NCBI GenBank assembly: GCA_020796225.1
Contig: CM036759.1
Location: forward strand, 66,750,590-66,814,589
Length of the DNA stretch: 64,000 nucleotides
Reading direction: 5' to 3'
DNA from: Arion vulgaris
Lineage: Eukaryota; Mollusca; Gastropoda; Stylommatophora; Arionidae
The notes under the pieces were generated by a model, which saw only the letters and a list, made by a program, of their open reading frames with translations, did no database searches and was not told the DNA's origin. A program made the position numbers and the translations under genes. The first letter of the stretch is position 1; each line of letters opens with the position of its first letter. Below are positions 1-11,869 of the stretch, piece by piece.

Positions 1-838
1 CTTTTGGGATGGGGAACTTGGCACCTACTGTTGGATGAGGAACTGGCCACCACTGTTGGATGAGGAACGGGCACCTACTGTTGGATGAGGAACTTGGACC
101 TACTGTTGGATGAGAACTTGGCCACCTACTGTTGGATGAGGAACTTCAGGACCTACTGTTGGATGAGGAACCTGGCGCCCCACTGTTGGATGAGGAACGC
201 CACCCTCCTGTTGGATGAGGAACTGGCGACCTACTGTTGGATGAGGAACTAGGACCACTGTTGGATGAGGAACCTGGGACCTACTGTTGGATGAGGAACT
301 CTGGCCACCTACTGTTGGATGAAGAACTTGGCCACCTACTGTTGGATGAGGAACTTGGCCACCTACTGTTGGATGAGGAACTTGGCGACCTACTGTTGGA
401 TGAGGAACTTGGCACCTACTGTTGGATGAGGAACTTGGCCACCTACTGTTGGATGAGGAACTTGGCCACCTACTGTTGGATGAGGAACTTGGCACCTACT
501 GTTGGATGAGGAACCTGGCGACCTACTGTTGGATGAGGAACTTGGCGACCTACTGTTGGATGAGGAACTTGGCGACCTACTGTTGGATGAGGAACTTGGC
601 ACCTACTGTTGGATGAGGAACTTGGCGACCTACTGTTGGATGAGGAACTTGGCGACCTACTGTTGGATGAGGAACTTGGCCACCTACTGTTGGATGAGGA
701 ACTTGGCCACCTACTGTTGGATGAGGAACTTGGCCACCTACTGTTGGATGAGGAACTTGGCCACCTACTGTTGGATGAGGAACTTGGCGACCTACTGTTG
801 GATGAGGAACTTGGCCACCTACTGTTGGATGAGAACAC
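1..838. repeat. 27-bp minisatellite, ~31 copies, cut by window start
   Basis: The unit is 27 bp and centres on CTACTGTTGGATGAGGAACT. The left 300 bp carry many single-base gains and losses, while 310-838 is regular. The TGTTGGATGAG core is also present once in a LINE C-terminal ORF at 11440, and LINE-like sequence follows directly after 838, so the array probably grew inside a LINE copy. The open frames through it on both strands are repeat artefacts. Confidence 0.95.
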
Positions 839-960
839 TAAATTAACGTTGAATCAATCCAGCGATTTAAGGAGCTTTGGAATTATACGTTGTTCAAGTA
901 TGCTGATGGTTGAGGGACAGGGAGAGAAGTATGTATAATCAGCGAGCCACAGGTTGCTGT
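838..960 (+). mobile_element. LINE C-terminal ORF fragment
   Basis: GAACACTAAATTAACG, CCAGCGATTTAAGGAG, ATTATACGTTGTTCAAG and AGCGAGCCACAGG follow the same order as pieces at 11455-11715, where they form part of the LINE ORF that carries the 15-bp array. It is a decayed copy flanking the 27-bp array. Confidence 0.7.
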
Positions 961-964
961 GTAT

Positions 965-1312
965 TGTGTGATAACTACAGCACTTTGATTTTACTTGTTT
1001 CGCCATTACTACATAATTTTACTGTGGTCTTACCTTATATCGGTAATACTGTTTCGCCATTGCTACATAATTTTACTGTGGTTTTACCTTAAATTGGTAA
1101 TACTGTTCGCCATTTTGCTGCAACTATTCGTCGTGGCGTAGATAGATTAGATTTAGTCTGATTCTATAAGTTGTGTGCAGTGTAAGAAGTGAATTTCTTT
1201 ACTTCTTGCTTGATAAAGACAGTTTTGTCGAAACGTTGCTGCATATTGTTATTGTATTTTGTAAAACTACCGTACTTTGTATTTACGTGTTTCGCTGTAG
1301 CTGTTTCGGATA
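965..1312 (+). mobile_element. dispersed element C copy with ~63-bp tail duplication
   Basis: TTTCGCCATTACTACATAAT recurs at 1000 and about 1055. The part from 1170 (GTGTAAGAAGTGAATTTCTT, TTGTCGAAACGTTG, TTACGTGTTTCGC) matches both arms of the inverted pair at 14668-15010. No coding capacity is seen. The GATAAAG...CGAAACGTTG motif pair resembles the central part of several animal short retroelements (inference). Confidence 0.7.
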
Positions 1313-1317
1313 TTAGG

Positions 1318-1878
1318 TATGAAATGCCTGTCACTTGGCTTTACTAGGCCGTAGCGAGCAGGAGATCTAATGCCGTCACTTGGCTTTACTAGGCCGTAGC
1401 GAGCAGTGAGATCTAATGCCTGTCACTTGGCTTCTACTGAGGCCGAGCGAGCAGGAGATCTAATGCCTGTCACTTGGCTTTACTAGGCGTAGCGGAGCAG
1501 GAGATCTAATGCCTGTCACTTGGCTTTACTAGGCCGTAGCGAGCAGGAGATCTAATGCCTGTCACTTGGCTTTATTAGGCCGTAGCGAGCAGGAGATCTA
1601 ATGCCTGTCACTTGGCTTTATTAGGCCGTAGCGAGCAGGAGATCTAATGCCTGTCACTTGGCTTTACTAGGCGTTAGGAGTAGGAGATCTAATGCCTGTC
1701 ACTTGGCTTTATTAGGCCGTAGCGAGCAGGAGATCTAATACCTGTCACTTGGCTTTACTAGGCCGTAGCGAGCAGGAGATCTAATACCTGTCACTTGGAT
1801 TTACTAGGCCGTATCGAGCAATAGATCTAATGCCTGTCACTTGGCTTTACTAGGCCGTAGGGGCAGGAGATCTAGATT
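1318..1878. repeat. 46-bp minisatellite, 12 copies
   Basis: The unit contains TGCCTGTCACTTGGCTTTAC and GCGAGCAGGAGATCTAA. Copies differ by single-base indels and C/T changes, and the last copy decays into unique sequence near 1878. Confidence 0.95.
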
Positions 1879-2400
1879 GTACACTGCTTGTACATGCCTT
1901 GTTTAATGTCTAAGTTTCTCACCGAGAGAAGATTATTATTTATAACTTATATAACTTATTCCTTCGCTCTTCGTGAAGCATAGGTCTCAACTAGTTGTCC
2001 TCCTTTTCCGATCTCCCAGGATAGTCCAGCATCTCACAGTTTAGCACACACACAAAAAAAAGACTCATTCTCCAGTCCTGGTTAGAATGATAATTTTCCA
2101 TCTTCCTAGCGGGTTCCACTCAAGGACCTGTCTTATAACACTTGATTGTGTCTTCTGCAAGGCATGCACGACCCACAGACATTTTCTCAGACTACAGTTG
2201 AAGATTACCAAACATGCAACATTGCACACAGGGTAACTATGAAGTCGAAGAAAGCCACGCCTGTATGGTGGGAGACACTACTAATAAGGAAAGCAGGCAT
2301 TCAACAAACAAATTAGCCAGAACCGACATATCGAGCGTCCTGATTACGCCTGAATTTATAGCGACGAGCTTCAGCCGGTGCTACGGAGTTGATGTACTGT
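1879..2400. other. no gene seen
   Basis: This is apparently unique, moderately AT-rich sequence with a short CA/A-rich run near 2047-2062. Short open frames lack recognisable protein similarity. Confidence 0.6.
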
Positions 2401-3110
2401 TGACTGGTCCTCCAGCAGATCAGGCAAGATGAAAGTGGATAAGGGATGTTCTTCGGTCTTTCGCATCTGCCTGTGGATGAAGACACTAAATAGATGTTGA
2501 ATGGATCCACATTTAGTAGAAGAACTGGATGCATGAGGGCAAATTGAGGAGTGTGTTTAACAAGTGAACTACGGGAAACATCAGTATACATACACTTGTT
2601 TGGAGTAACCCGTTGTACAAGAAGAACTGGATGCATGAGGGCAAATTGAGGAGTGTGTTTAACAAGTGAACTACAGGAAACATCAGATACATCACTTCAA
2701 CATCTATTGGGTACCGAAATGACATTCTTAACGCACTGAGAGAGTCTTTCTGAATAAAGGAGTTTAGGGCTGCAAATCCCACTCGCTGACCAGAATGAGA
2801 GAGATGGGTGTCAATATTTGTGCAGCCCGAAAAGAACGACATACTAAATAAGCAAAGAGATTGATTAATCAATATCGAACTGGCGTGTTGGGCCACTGGA
2901 CGCTGCTGGATTTGTTGAGGCGGAGATCGGACACCTATGGACATGTCCGGAGTGATGGGATGATAATCAAATAACTGATAACTGATCTGTTGGAGAGACT
3001 GAGCCAATGGGTCTGCCCAGAGTGTTGTGATGTCAGCTCAGTAACCAAAACTAAAGGTAAGAGAGATGTGCTCATGCAGTAACCACAAGTAGCCACGACT
3101 GTGTTAGTTA
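2400..3110 (+). pseudogene. LINE C-terminal region, decayed, with internal 72-bp duplication
   Basis: Broken frames read [40 protein letters not shown] and WVCPECCDVSS, the same order as in the copies at 5500, 11190 and 46020. These lie downstream of RNase H in this LINE family and include CPxC knuckle-like motifs. A segment starting AGAAGAACTGGATGCATGAG is present twice (about 2517 and 2622), an incipient tandem duplication. Confidence 0.8.
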
Positions 3111-3414
3111 TGGCTATAACCAAGGCAATGATCCAGCTGGAGGCAGACCACCGCGCATGCCTACATTTTCGATGACTAAATCTTGGATAAATACAGATTG
3201 ATGCTCGTCCATCACGGGTGAGGATGACGACCATTTTTCATCCAAGAGACTGTAAGTTTGATGGATGGAAGGGTAATGTGCGTGATGATTTGGTTTAAAG
3301 TGAGAAAGATTTGCACATGTCGTTGATCTCACTCTCTCGCCCAAATCCTTCTTTGTGCAGTAACAGGACATAGTTTTCTTTATTTATTACGTAGCCGCCG
3401 CCTTCTTCTTAAAA

Positions 3415-3658
3415 CACTCTTCAACGACAAACTGTTAACCACTTTGTGTGATTTGTATGTGATCTGAGCCTAGAGCGATTGTACGTTGTGCCAGTTATGC
3501 GCCTACAAGTAGGCCAGCACATCCGATTTCTGCGATGCTTTTTATTTACTAGGTAGCGTCCCAGGTCATACATCAGTCGCCTTTTTCGACATGCCTTGTA
3601 GGTCGCAGTGGTGCTATTCTTTGCTTCCTTGTGGGCCCCGGCACCACACGGGCGGTTT
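3415..3658 (+). mobile_element. dispersed family A element, full copy
   Basis: It runs from a CTCTTCAACGAC start through TGTATGTGATCTGAGCCTA, AAGTAGGCCAGCACATCCGA and CATGCCTTGTAGGTCGCAGT to GGGCCCCGGCACCACACGGG. Eight copies occur in the window. No ORF is conserved. The reverse strand carries GGCATGTCG-type and AAGAGGCGACT motifs seen in many invertebrate repeats. Confidence 0.85.
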
Positions 3659-3879
3659 GTTAAGAGGATTAAAGAATATTTAAGCCGAGGCACGCCCTTT
3701 CAACCTAGACTGGAAAACTATCCTGGTGCAGCGGATGACCAGGGTGTTCTACATGCCTGGCCATGCTCCCTACGCTTAACAACGCGTTGCTGGCAGACGC
3801 CGTCTTGGCTGCTCAACCAGAGATGGTTTCTTCCACACAGTCTGACATAAATACATATCCCATAAATGATTTGGAGGAA

Positions 3880-5785
3880 GTCGCATGTTTCCTTCCACCT
3901 CAGCGCATACAGGCGGAATAGAGAACTGGTGTAATGCGTCCATCTTTTCCTATGACGTCTTTGAAGGTTTTCAGGCTGGTTTGGAGACTTGTGCTGTTGT
4001 ACTAGATCTCGAGGATGCTTACAACAAAGTTTCAATCACATACCTTATACAAATGCTCACGCTACTCAAAATCGATCATTGCTCATAGATGGATTGCAAG
4101 GCCCTGTTCGAGAGAAAAGTGGCACACAGGTGTGTATGGTACTCAGGCAGACACAAATTTCACCGGACCTGCCCCATGGGTCCCCACTGTCTCCAGTACT
4201 ATTCAATGTGTTCACCATAGTGATTGCGAAGCGGCAATTGTCTGGCGGGGCGAACACTGTCGTCATTTGCAGGCGGTATCATGGTGTGCGGACAGGGGAG
4301 AAACAGGGATGAAATTGCTAATAAACTTCAGGAAGAACTGAACTGCATAATGGCCTGGTGCGATGTTTCTGGTGCAACGATAAACCATACCAAAGCTGTG
4401 CTATCATGGTTCTCCTAAATAATCACATTGTGAAGTCTGACACACCACATGTCACTTTAGATGGACATACACTCACCCGAACAGCATCTATGAGTTATTT
4501 GGTGTACATTTGATCGCAGATCTATGCTTTAGGACCATATCGACCAAGTTATTGCCAAGGCTCGCAACGCACTATCCGCACTGAGAATCATGGCGGCTGC
4601 TAACATTGAGCAAACGCTTCTTGTACTTTGTATCAAGTATTGTTCTGTCATGTATAGAATATACATGCGCTCTCCTAACAATTATTCCTACGCAAACAGT
4701 GAGACCGGAGAGAATTCAGAATGGGGCTATGTGCATCATTCTGGTATGCACCAAAGATACACCAGGAGTGTCAATGCGATTCCTTCTTGATCTCCCAACT
4801 ATTGCTAACAGAATTGAAACTTGGAGGGTTTGATCATATCTAAGAATCAATGCAAACAAGGAACATCCTCTTCATGAAGAACTCATAAGGAGAAAGGGTG
4901 TAGACTCAAGAGAGGCAGATCATGGTTGAGTCAGGCGGAAGATACGCTTAGGAAAATATGTGATCCTTCCGAATTGAAACAGGAGAGAATGGATTGCTGC
5001 CCACCAATTTCAGACTTTTTCCCCAGTTATTACATCTATTAAGAAAAACTGCGAACAAAATAATCTATCACTGCTAAACGTGGAGGTGGAGGCTCTCTTG
5101 AATGACATCATCAATTATACAGATGTGGTTATTTACACCGATGGTTCAGTCATTCGACAACAACGCTGTGCCTGGGCTTTTCAGCACGCTCAGGAAGAAA
5201 ATAATAAGAGAGGCCAGTAGGGCCTACGCAACAACCACAAGTAGCTTGACAATGGAGGTTCGGGCGGTTGCGGAGGCGGTGAACTGGTTGGCATCTCACA
5301 ATTACTCTCGTGTTTTCATACTCATTGACTCCATGAGCATGATTCGTAAGGTCGAATCAGGTATGGTGAGACGCAACTGGATGGAGGTACTGGTACAAAC
5401 AGTGGTCAGAGAAATCACCTTCATTTTTGTTCCTGGGCACGCAGGAGTTAGGGTAATGAACCAGCTGGCTTGGCTACATTATCAGAGGAGCTGCCATGGA
5501 TCGAAGTGACATTCTTCACGCATTGAGAGAGCTTTCCGAACAGAGGAGTTTCAGGGCTGTGAATCCCACCCGCTGACCAGATTGAAAGAGATGGGTGTCA
5601 ATGTGTGCAGCCCGAATAGAACGACATACTAAATACGCAAAGAGATTGATTAATCAACATCGAACTGGCGTGTTGGGTCGCTGGACGCTGCTGGCTTTGC
5701 TGAGGCAGAGATTGGAGCACCTATGGACATGTCCGGAGTGCTATGATGATAGTCCTCATATAACTGATAAATGAGAAAGTAATAT
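3880..5785 (+). pseudogene. non-LTR retrotransposon: RT, RNase H and C-terminal domain, degenerate
   Basis: Frameshifted reading frames give AVVLDLEDAYNKVS (RT domain), LPHGSPLSPVLFNVFT (RT QGSP motif with Q changed to H), then a damaged YADD region read as CRRYHGV. Next come ATINHTKAV and an RNase H domain with VVIYTDGSV, TMEVRAVAEAVNWLA, ILIDSMSMI and IFVPGHAGV. After it lie [20 protein letters not shown] (20 residues) and LWTCPECYDDSP. RT followed by RNase H on one ORF fits the I/Jockey-like group of non-LTR elements. Multiple stops and frameshifts and loss of the YADD motif make it inactive. A family A copy lies just upstream; the original 5' end was not identified. Confidence 0.9.
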
Positions 5786-6085
5786 ATATTGTTTTAGTAA
5801 TCTTGGTAGTCACAGACTAAGGCAGAAGTTTCAAAGTTTGCTTGCAACGTTTCTTCATATTGTCAACATATTCTTCTTCAGTTGAAAAAACATCATTATG
5901 GTTTAAGTGAAAAGAATTACCCCAGCAGACAACAGTCATTCACTGCTAGTATTGCTCACAATTGACTATGGAACACATTTTTTGATGACGTCGTGTACTT
6001 TGTTTTTCACATTTGTTCTACATATAGAAGTGTTGCGAGACTTACAAACACCTCTTGATATATATATATATATATACATTCAAAC
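5786..6085. other. no gene seen; (TA)n run
   Basis: AT-rich sequence ends in a TA microsatellite at about 6057-6076 that abuts the SINE at 6086. Confidence 0.6.
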
Positions 6086-6255
6086 GAGGAGCGTCTGGCG
6101 GAATGGATTAGAGCACGTCTACCATGCGAGAGACCCGTGTTCAGTTCATGGTAAGGCCAATAACTTGTTTCTGCGTGGGCATAATGGTAAAATCCTAACC
6201 TGAACAGCTTCGCGGTGACTGCACTAACCATGCTGCCATCAAATTCCTCAGGCTC
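6086..6255 (+). mobile_element. tRNA-headed SINE, type S1
   Basis: An A-box-like TGGCGGAATGGATTAGAGC and B-box-like GTGTTCAGTTC form a tRNA-like head. A body shared with the minus-strand copy at 41440-41595 follows: GGTAAGGCCAA, then GTGACTGCACTAACCAT and a CATCAAATTCC end. The shared body downstream of the tRNA head behaves like a conserved SINE core. Confidence 0.8.
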
Positions 6256-6640
6256 ACGTTCCATCTGTCCTACACCGCCCTAAAAAGCGGTACTACAGGC
6301 AGTAACGATAGTTTTTATTATACATCCAAACGAAAAGTTGTTCTGTAAGATTCTCTATTTGTTCATATACGGTTCTTCTACACATCTGTTCCTCTTTGAC
6401 GAGACTTCAGAAAAACACATAGAAACTTGCAATCAAATGACCAGGCGCTTCTTTCCATAACTATTCTGTCATTTGGCTCACAAGCTACTTCGATGAGCTC
6501 TTCAAGTTTGGATGAACTTCCCTTCTGTTTAATTTCAGTGGAAACAGTGACCTAGTTAGAAAGAAGAACAGAACTGGTATGAGAATTTTAGTGTTTCAAA
6601 TTTGAACATGTATACTAACGTTTCAGAAAATGAGAAGCAT
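6256..6640. other. no gene seen
   Basis: AT-rich sequence shows no repeat structure or long frame that I could recognise. Confidence 0.55.
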
Positions 6641-7115
6641 TATATGCAACAAGTTATTGTCAGTTGAGATCAGAATTAGTGTTATTCAATGCTACATAGA
6701 ACCAATACTGACATACGGATGCGAGTCATGGACAATAAACCTACAGAAGAAAAATCTCTGAGGGCCACAGAGATGGGGTTTTACAGAAGAATAATGAGAA
6801 TCACATGGTCTGCTAAAATGACTAATGTGGCGGTATTGAATGAGGTCAAGACACAGAGAAAGCTTATCATCAATATAAGAAAGAGGGAGTCATCATTTTT
6901 CGGACATGTGATGAGGAGGGGAGGTTTAGAACACATTACAACAACCGATAAAATCGAGGGTAGACGAGACAGGAAGACAGAGAGATAACATTTTGGATAT
7001 ATTGACATGGCATGGAAGAACGTCAACATCTGATATGATAGCAAACACTAGAGACATAGATTTGTGGAGATCCATGATTGTCTACGCCAACCGGCACGGC
7101 ACCTGATGATGATGA
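6640..7115 (+). pseudogene. LINE RT C-terminal end, copy 1 of an adjacent pair
   Basis: Reading frames give TYGCESWTI, LRATEMGFYRRIMRITWSAK (20 residues), SSFFGHVMRRGGLEH and IEGRRDRKTE. This is the standard end of a widespread invertebrate LINE RT (CESWT, EMWFYRRM, FFGHVMRR and GKxxGRRxRGR blocks). A (GAT)n-like run, TGATGATGATGATCC, near 7102 is a plausible 3' tail. Confidence 0.85.
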
Positions 7116-7124
7116 TCCAGGCAT

Positions 7125-7645
7125 GATATATTAATAGCTCAAGCAGCACTTATGAAAATGAAAAACACACTGTGTGTGAATTCACTATCAATGATACTGC
7201 TGAAACGAGTTCAGTGCTATATTGAGCCAATACTTATGTATGGCAGCAAATCATGGACAATGAACAAGCAATCAATAAGATCATTGGAAGCCACAGAGAT
7301 GTGGTTTTACAGAAGAATGCTGAAAATTCCATGGACAGCGAAGAAAACAAAAGATGAGGTTTTAAAATAGGCCTGCACACAAAGAAACCTTATCAAAAGA
7401 ATAAGAATCAGACAATCAAGGTTCTTCAGGCATATAATGTGAAAAGAAGGTTTATAACATATGGTGACAACAGGTAATATTCAGGGAATGAGAGATCGTG
7501 GAAGACAGAGGGACAATATGTTGGATGGCCTGACATCGTGGTTCGACAAAAGATCGACGTCAGAACTGATTAACTGCATCAAGAAAAGAGAGTTGTGGAG
7601 AGACATTATCGCCTACTTCGGCAGGCATTACACTTGATTGATTGC
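7125..7645 (+). pseudogene. LINE RT C-terminal end, copy 2 of the pair
   Basis: The same blocks occur again: CYIEPILMYGSKSWTMNKQ, LEATEMWFYRRMLKIPWTAK (20 residues), RFFRHIM and WFDKRSTSELINCIKKRELW. It lies in the same orientation directly after copy 1. Stops interrupt the frame. Confidence 0.85.
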
Positions 7646-7654
7646 TACAGACAT

Positions 7655-7868
7655 GTGGTCCTTTGTGGCGTAGTGGTAGTGAGCTTTATCACAACCAAGA
7701 GTACCTAGTTCAAATCGGGGAATTTGAAGCAAATTTGTTACTGTTGATTTTTAAGAACAGTAAAAATAGACACCGTTCAGAAAGCAATAGCAAACTACTG
7801 AACGTATAAGCGGTGCCTAGAAAATCGACGACTTGTTTACTGTTGTTGATTGTCGTCATGTAAAGTAT
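7655..7868 (+). mobile_element. tRNA-headed SINE, type S4
   Basis: TTTGTGGCGTAGTGGTAGTG resembles an A box and AGTTCAAATCGGGG a B box at tRNA-like spacing. A body ending near TTGATTGTCGTCATG follows. One copy only, so the length is a guess. Confidence 0.6.
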
Positions 7869-7884
7869 ATGCCAGGATTTTCAT

Positions 7885-10050
7885 TTGGATAACATACACT
7901 TGTGGGAAGGATTAACATAAACTTGTGGGATGTATTAACATACACTTGTGGGAAGGATTAACATATACTTGTGGGAAGGATTAACATACACTTGTGGGAT
8001 GTATTAACATAGACTTGTGGGAAGGATTAACATAAACTTGTGGGATGTATTAACATAGACTTGTGGGATGGATTAACATACACTTGTGGGATGGATTAAC
8101 ATAGACTTGTGGGATGGATTAACATACACTTGTGGGATGGATTAACATAGACTTGTGGGATGGATTAACATACACTTGTGGGATGGATTAACATAGACTT
8201 GTGGGATGGATTAATATACACTTGTGGGATGGATTAACATAGACTTGTGGGATGGATTAACATACACTTGTGGGATGGATTAACATAGACTTGTGGGATG
8301 GATTAACATAGACTTGTGGGATGGATTAACATAGACGGGGATGGATTAATATACACTTGTGGGATGGATTAACATAGACTTGTGGGATGGATTAACATAC
8401 ACTTGTGGGATGGATTAATATACACTTGTGGATGGATTAATATACACTTGTGGGATGGTTTAAACATAGACTTGTGGGATGGATTAACATACACTTGTGG
8501 GATGGATTAACATAGATTTGGGATGGATTAACATCACTTGTGGATGGATTAACATAGACTGGGGGATGGATTAAAAACACTTGTGGATGGATTAACATAG
8601 ACTGTGGATGGATTAATATACACTTGGGGGATGGTTTAAACAAGATTTGTGGGATGGATTAACATACACTTGTGGATGGTTTAAAACAAGACTTGGGGAT
8701 GGATTAATATACACTTGTGGGATGTATTAACATAGACTTGTGAGATGGATTACATACACTTGTGGGATGGATTACAACAATGTGGGATGGATTACATACA
8801 ATTGTGGATGATTAACATACAATTGTGGGATGGATAAACATAGACTTGTGGATGGATTAACATACACTTGTGGATGGATTAACATACAATTGTGGATGGA
8901 TTAACATACACTTGTGGGATGATTAACATACACTTGTGGGATGGATTAACATACAATTGTGGGATGGATTAACATACAATTGTGGGATGGATAAACATAG
9001 ACTTGTGAGATGGATTAATATACACTTGTGGGATGGATTAACATACAATTGTGGGATGGATTAACATACAATTGTGGGATGGATTAACATACATTGGGAT
9101 GGATTAACATACACTTGTGGGATGGATTAACATAGACTTGTGAGATGGATTAACATACACTTGTGGGATGGATTAACATACATTGTGGATGGATTAACAT
9201 ACACTTGTGGGATGGATTAACATACACTTGTGGGATGGATTAACATACAATTGTGGGATGGATTAACATACAATTGTGGGATGGATAAACATAGACTTGT
9301 GAGATGGATTAATATACACTTGTGGGATGGATTAACATACAATTGTGGGATGGATTAACATACAATTGTGGGATGGATTAACATACACTTGTGGGATGGA
9401 TTAACATAGACTTGTGAGATGGATTAACATACACTTGTGGGATGGATTAACATACAATTGTGGGATGGATTAACATACACTTGTGGAATGGATTAACATA
9501 CACTTGTGGGATGGATTAACATACAATTGTGAGATGGATTAACATACACTTGTGGGATGGATTAACATACAATTGTGGGATGGATTAACATACACTTGTG
9601 GGATGTATTAACATAGACTTGTGGAATGGATTAACATACACTTGTGGGATGATTAACATACACTTGTGGGATGGATTAACATACAATTGTGGGATGGATT
9701 AACATACAATTGTGGGATGGATAAACATAGACTTGTGAGATGGATTAACATACACTTGTGGGATGGATTAACATACAATTGTGGGATGGATTAACATACA
9801 ATTGTGGGATGGATAAACATACAATTGTGGGATGGATTAACATACAATTGTGGGATGGATTAACATAGACTTGTGGGATGGATTAACATACACTTGTGGG
9901 ATGGATTAACATACACTTGTGGGATGGATTAACATACAATTGTGGGATGGATTAACATACACTTGTGGGATGGATTAAGATAGATTTGTGGGATGGATTA
10001 ACATAAACTTGTGGGATGTATTAACATACACTTGTGGGATGGATTAACGT
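7885..10050. repeat. 23-bp minisatellite, ~93 copies, higher-order
   Basis: The unit is GGGATGGATTAACATACAC plus TTGT. Variants differ at the TACAC/TAGAC/TACAAT position. Between about 8045 and 8310 TAGAC and TACAC alternate as a 46-bp dimer. A multi-unit block marked by GGATAAACATAGACTTGTGA recurs near 8990, 9285 and 9720. The 8500-8920 stretch is indel-rich. Confidence 0.96.
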
Positions 10051-10520
10051 AATGCACAAGCGTTAGTATATCGACCCGGACACAAGAGGGTCGTGGGTCT
10101 AATCACACACTCGATGTTCAACACGTGAGGAAAGGAATTGGCTCTCCTAACTCCTGCCCACTAGAGTGTAGAAATCTGAAGGGAAGTGATTTCATACCCT
10201 AAGGTCTGAAAAGGCTACGATCGAGAATGGGTCTTCTATGAACAAAAGTGACATCGTTAACGCTCTAAGACATGGGTACCAATAGTAGGGGCACCACCCA
10301 GTGGGCAGTGAGGCTTTCGGGGAAGGGTAGTGGATTCAGAAGCATTTACTGGCAGTTTTTTAATGATTTTGCAATTGAATAATCATTAAAAATGTGAATT
10401 CTGAATTTTAATTCCTCTTATGTCCGCCCATCTTACGCGATCCATTTTTCATCAATTTTCTATTTCATGTATATAATCATTTGACCATGTATGACAGAAA
10501 TATATATATATCAATCTTTC
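10051..10520. other. no gene seen
   Basis: Sequence is apparently unique with a short TATATATA tract near 10500. No coding similarity was recognised. Confidence 0.55.
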
Positions 10521-10679
10521 GATGTCAAGTGAAAATAGAGTATGTATATATGTGGGAGGGGCGTTGACAAACTGTTATAATGGGGAGGGAGCATTACAAA
10601 GTGTATGTCGTGCAAAGTGGGCGGTGTTCCGAAAAAATTTGGGAATCTATGCTCTAAGAGAAAACATACGCTCTGAAGA

Positions 10680-11050
10680 TTTCAACGAAGAAGATAAAGG
10701 GTATTCTCTATCTCGGTTGCACAAGTTATGCATACCGATAGGTGCAGCAAGACGGGAAAACCACATTATATACATCAATCAACACAGAACGTGAGTTGTT
10801 ATAGACTAAAGCACTGAAAGATATGCTTAGGAGAGTAGGGAGGAGATGGGAGCAATTGTGGGCATGTCCGATGTGCGATGATGATTCTCAAATAGCAAAT
10901 GAGATATGCTTAGGAGGAAATGGAGCAATTTGGCATGTCCGATGTGCCATGATGATTCTCAAATAAGCAAATGAAAGATATGTTAGGAGTGAATGGAGCA
11001 TGCATGTCCGATGTGCGATGATGATTCTCAAATAGCAAATGAAAGGCTAC
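10680..11050 (+). repeat. LINE C-terminal fragment with ~73-bp triplication
   Basis: A decayed IPIGAARRENHI...INQHRT segment (10725-10795) resembles AARKERHTK...INQHRT of the LINE C-terminus. It is followed by a CPMCDDDSQIANE-encoding unit present three times (about 10815-10905, 10905-10975 and 10975-11045). The unit, with GGGCATGTCCGATGTGCGAT, is homologous to the LINE LWTCPECYDDSP segment. Confidence 0.75.
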
Positions 11051-11159
11051 GCTTAATGTTATTTATATACAGACATATATTGACATTTTGTTAGTCTGAA
11101 TAGATTCATGGGTTGCAGAAACGAGAACGCGGAGAGATTGACATCAACGGTATTGATTA

Positions 11160-11795
11160 TCGGAATGTGAGGATGGTTAAGGAAGATGTAATCCCACTCG
11201 CTGACCAGATTGAGAGAGATAGGTGTAGATATAGATGTCGATATTGGTGCAGCCCGAAAAGAACGACATACCAAATGTGCAAAGATTGATTAATCAACAT
11301 CGAACTGGCGTGTTGGACCGCTGGACGCTGCTAGATTTGCTGAGGCAGAGATCAGAGCAACTATGGACGTGTCCGGAGTGCTATGATGATAGTCCTCTGA
11401 TAACTAATAAGGAAAATGTGTTTTGGTCTCTTGACGATGGTCTGTTGGATGAGGAGACTAAAACTAAATTTCAATATGTCCAGCGAGGATATGTCCAGCG
11501 GGGATATGTCCAGCGAGGATATGTCCAGCGAGGATATGTCCAGCGAGGATATGTCCAGCGAGGATATGTCCAGCGAGGATATGTCCAGCGAGGATATGTC
11601 CAGCGAGGATATGTCCAGCGATTTCAGGAGTTTGCAATTATATGTTGTAGAAGTAAAACTGGATGGCCGAAAGGCAGATTCAGGAGTGTGTTTAACCAGC
11701 GAGCCACAGGAACCATCAGTAAGCATACCCTTCAACATCTGTTGGGGGAGACTGAGCATCTATGAGTCTGCCCAGGGTGCTATAAAAAGTTCCAT
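11160..11795 (+). pseudogene. LINE C-terminal ORF with in-frame expansion
   Basis: AARKERHTKCAKI, HRTGVLDRWTLLDLLRQRSE (20 residues), LWTCPECYDDSPLITNK, LLDEETKTKFQ, then ten YVQRG units, then RFQEFAIICCRSKTGWPKGR (20 residues) and LLGETEHL. The order is that of the C-terminal region of the LINE at 3880-5785. The stretch is open in one frame from 11289 to 11765 and keeps the repeat in frame. Confidence 0.85.
11474..11623. repeat. 15-bp minisatellite inside LINE ORF, 10 copies
   Basis: The unit ATGTCCAGCGAGGAT is repeated exactly except for one GGGGAT variant. Because 15 is a multiple of three, it adds a YVQRG pentapeptide without breaking the frame. The single-copy source TCCAGCGATTTCAGGAG is at its right edge and also at about 860. 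Confidence 0.95.
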
Positions 11796-11869
11796 TACCT
11801 TTCTTTATCTTTTAAAAAAAACCCCTTTACCACTGTATACGCCAATGACGGTAATACTATACAAGAAAT

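Noticed and set aside
7655..7735. Functional tRNA gene
   Set aside because: A- and B-box-like motifs are present but a complete cloverleaf with paired acceptor stem could not be formed by eye, and a SINE-like body follows.
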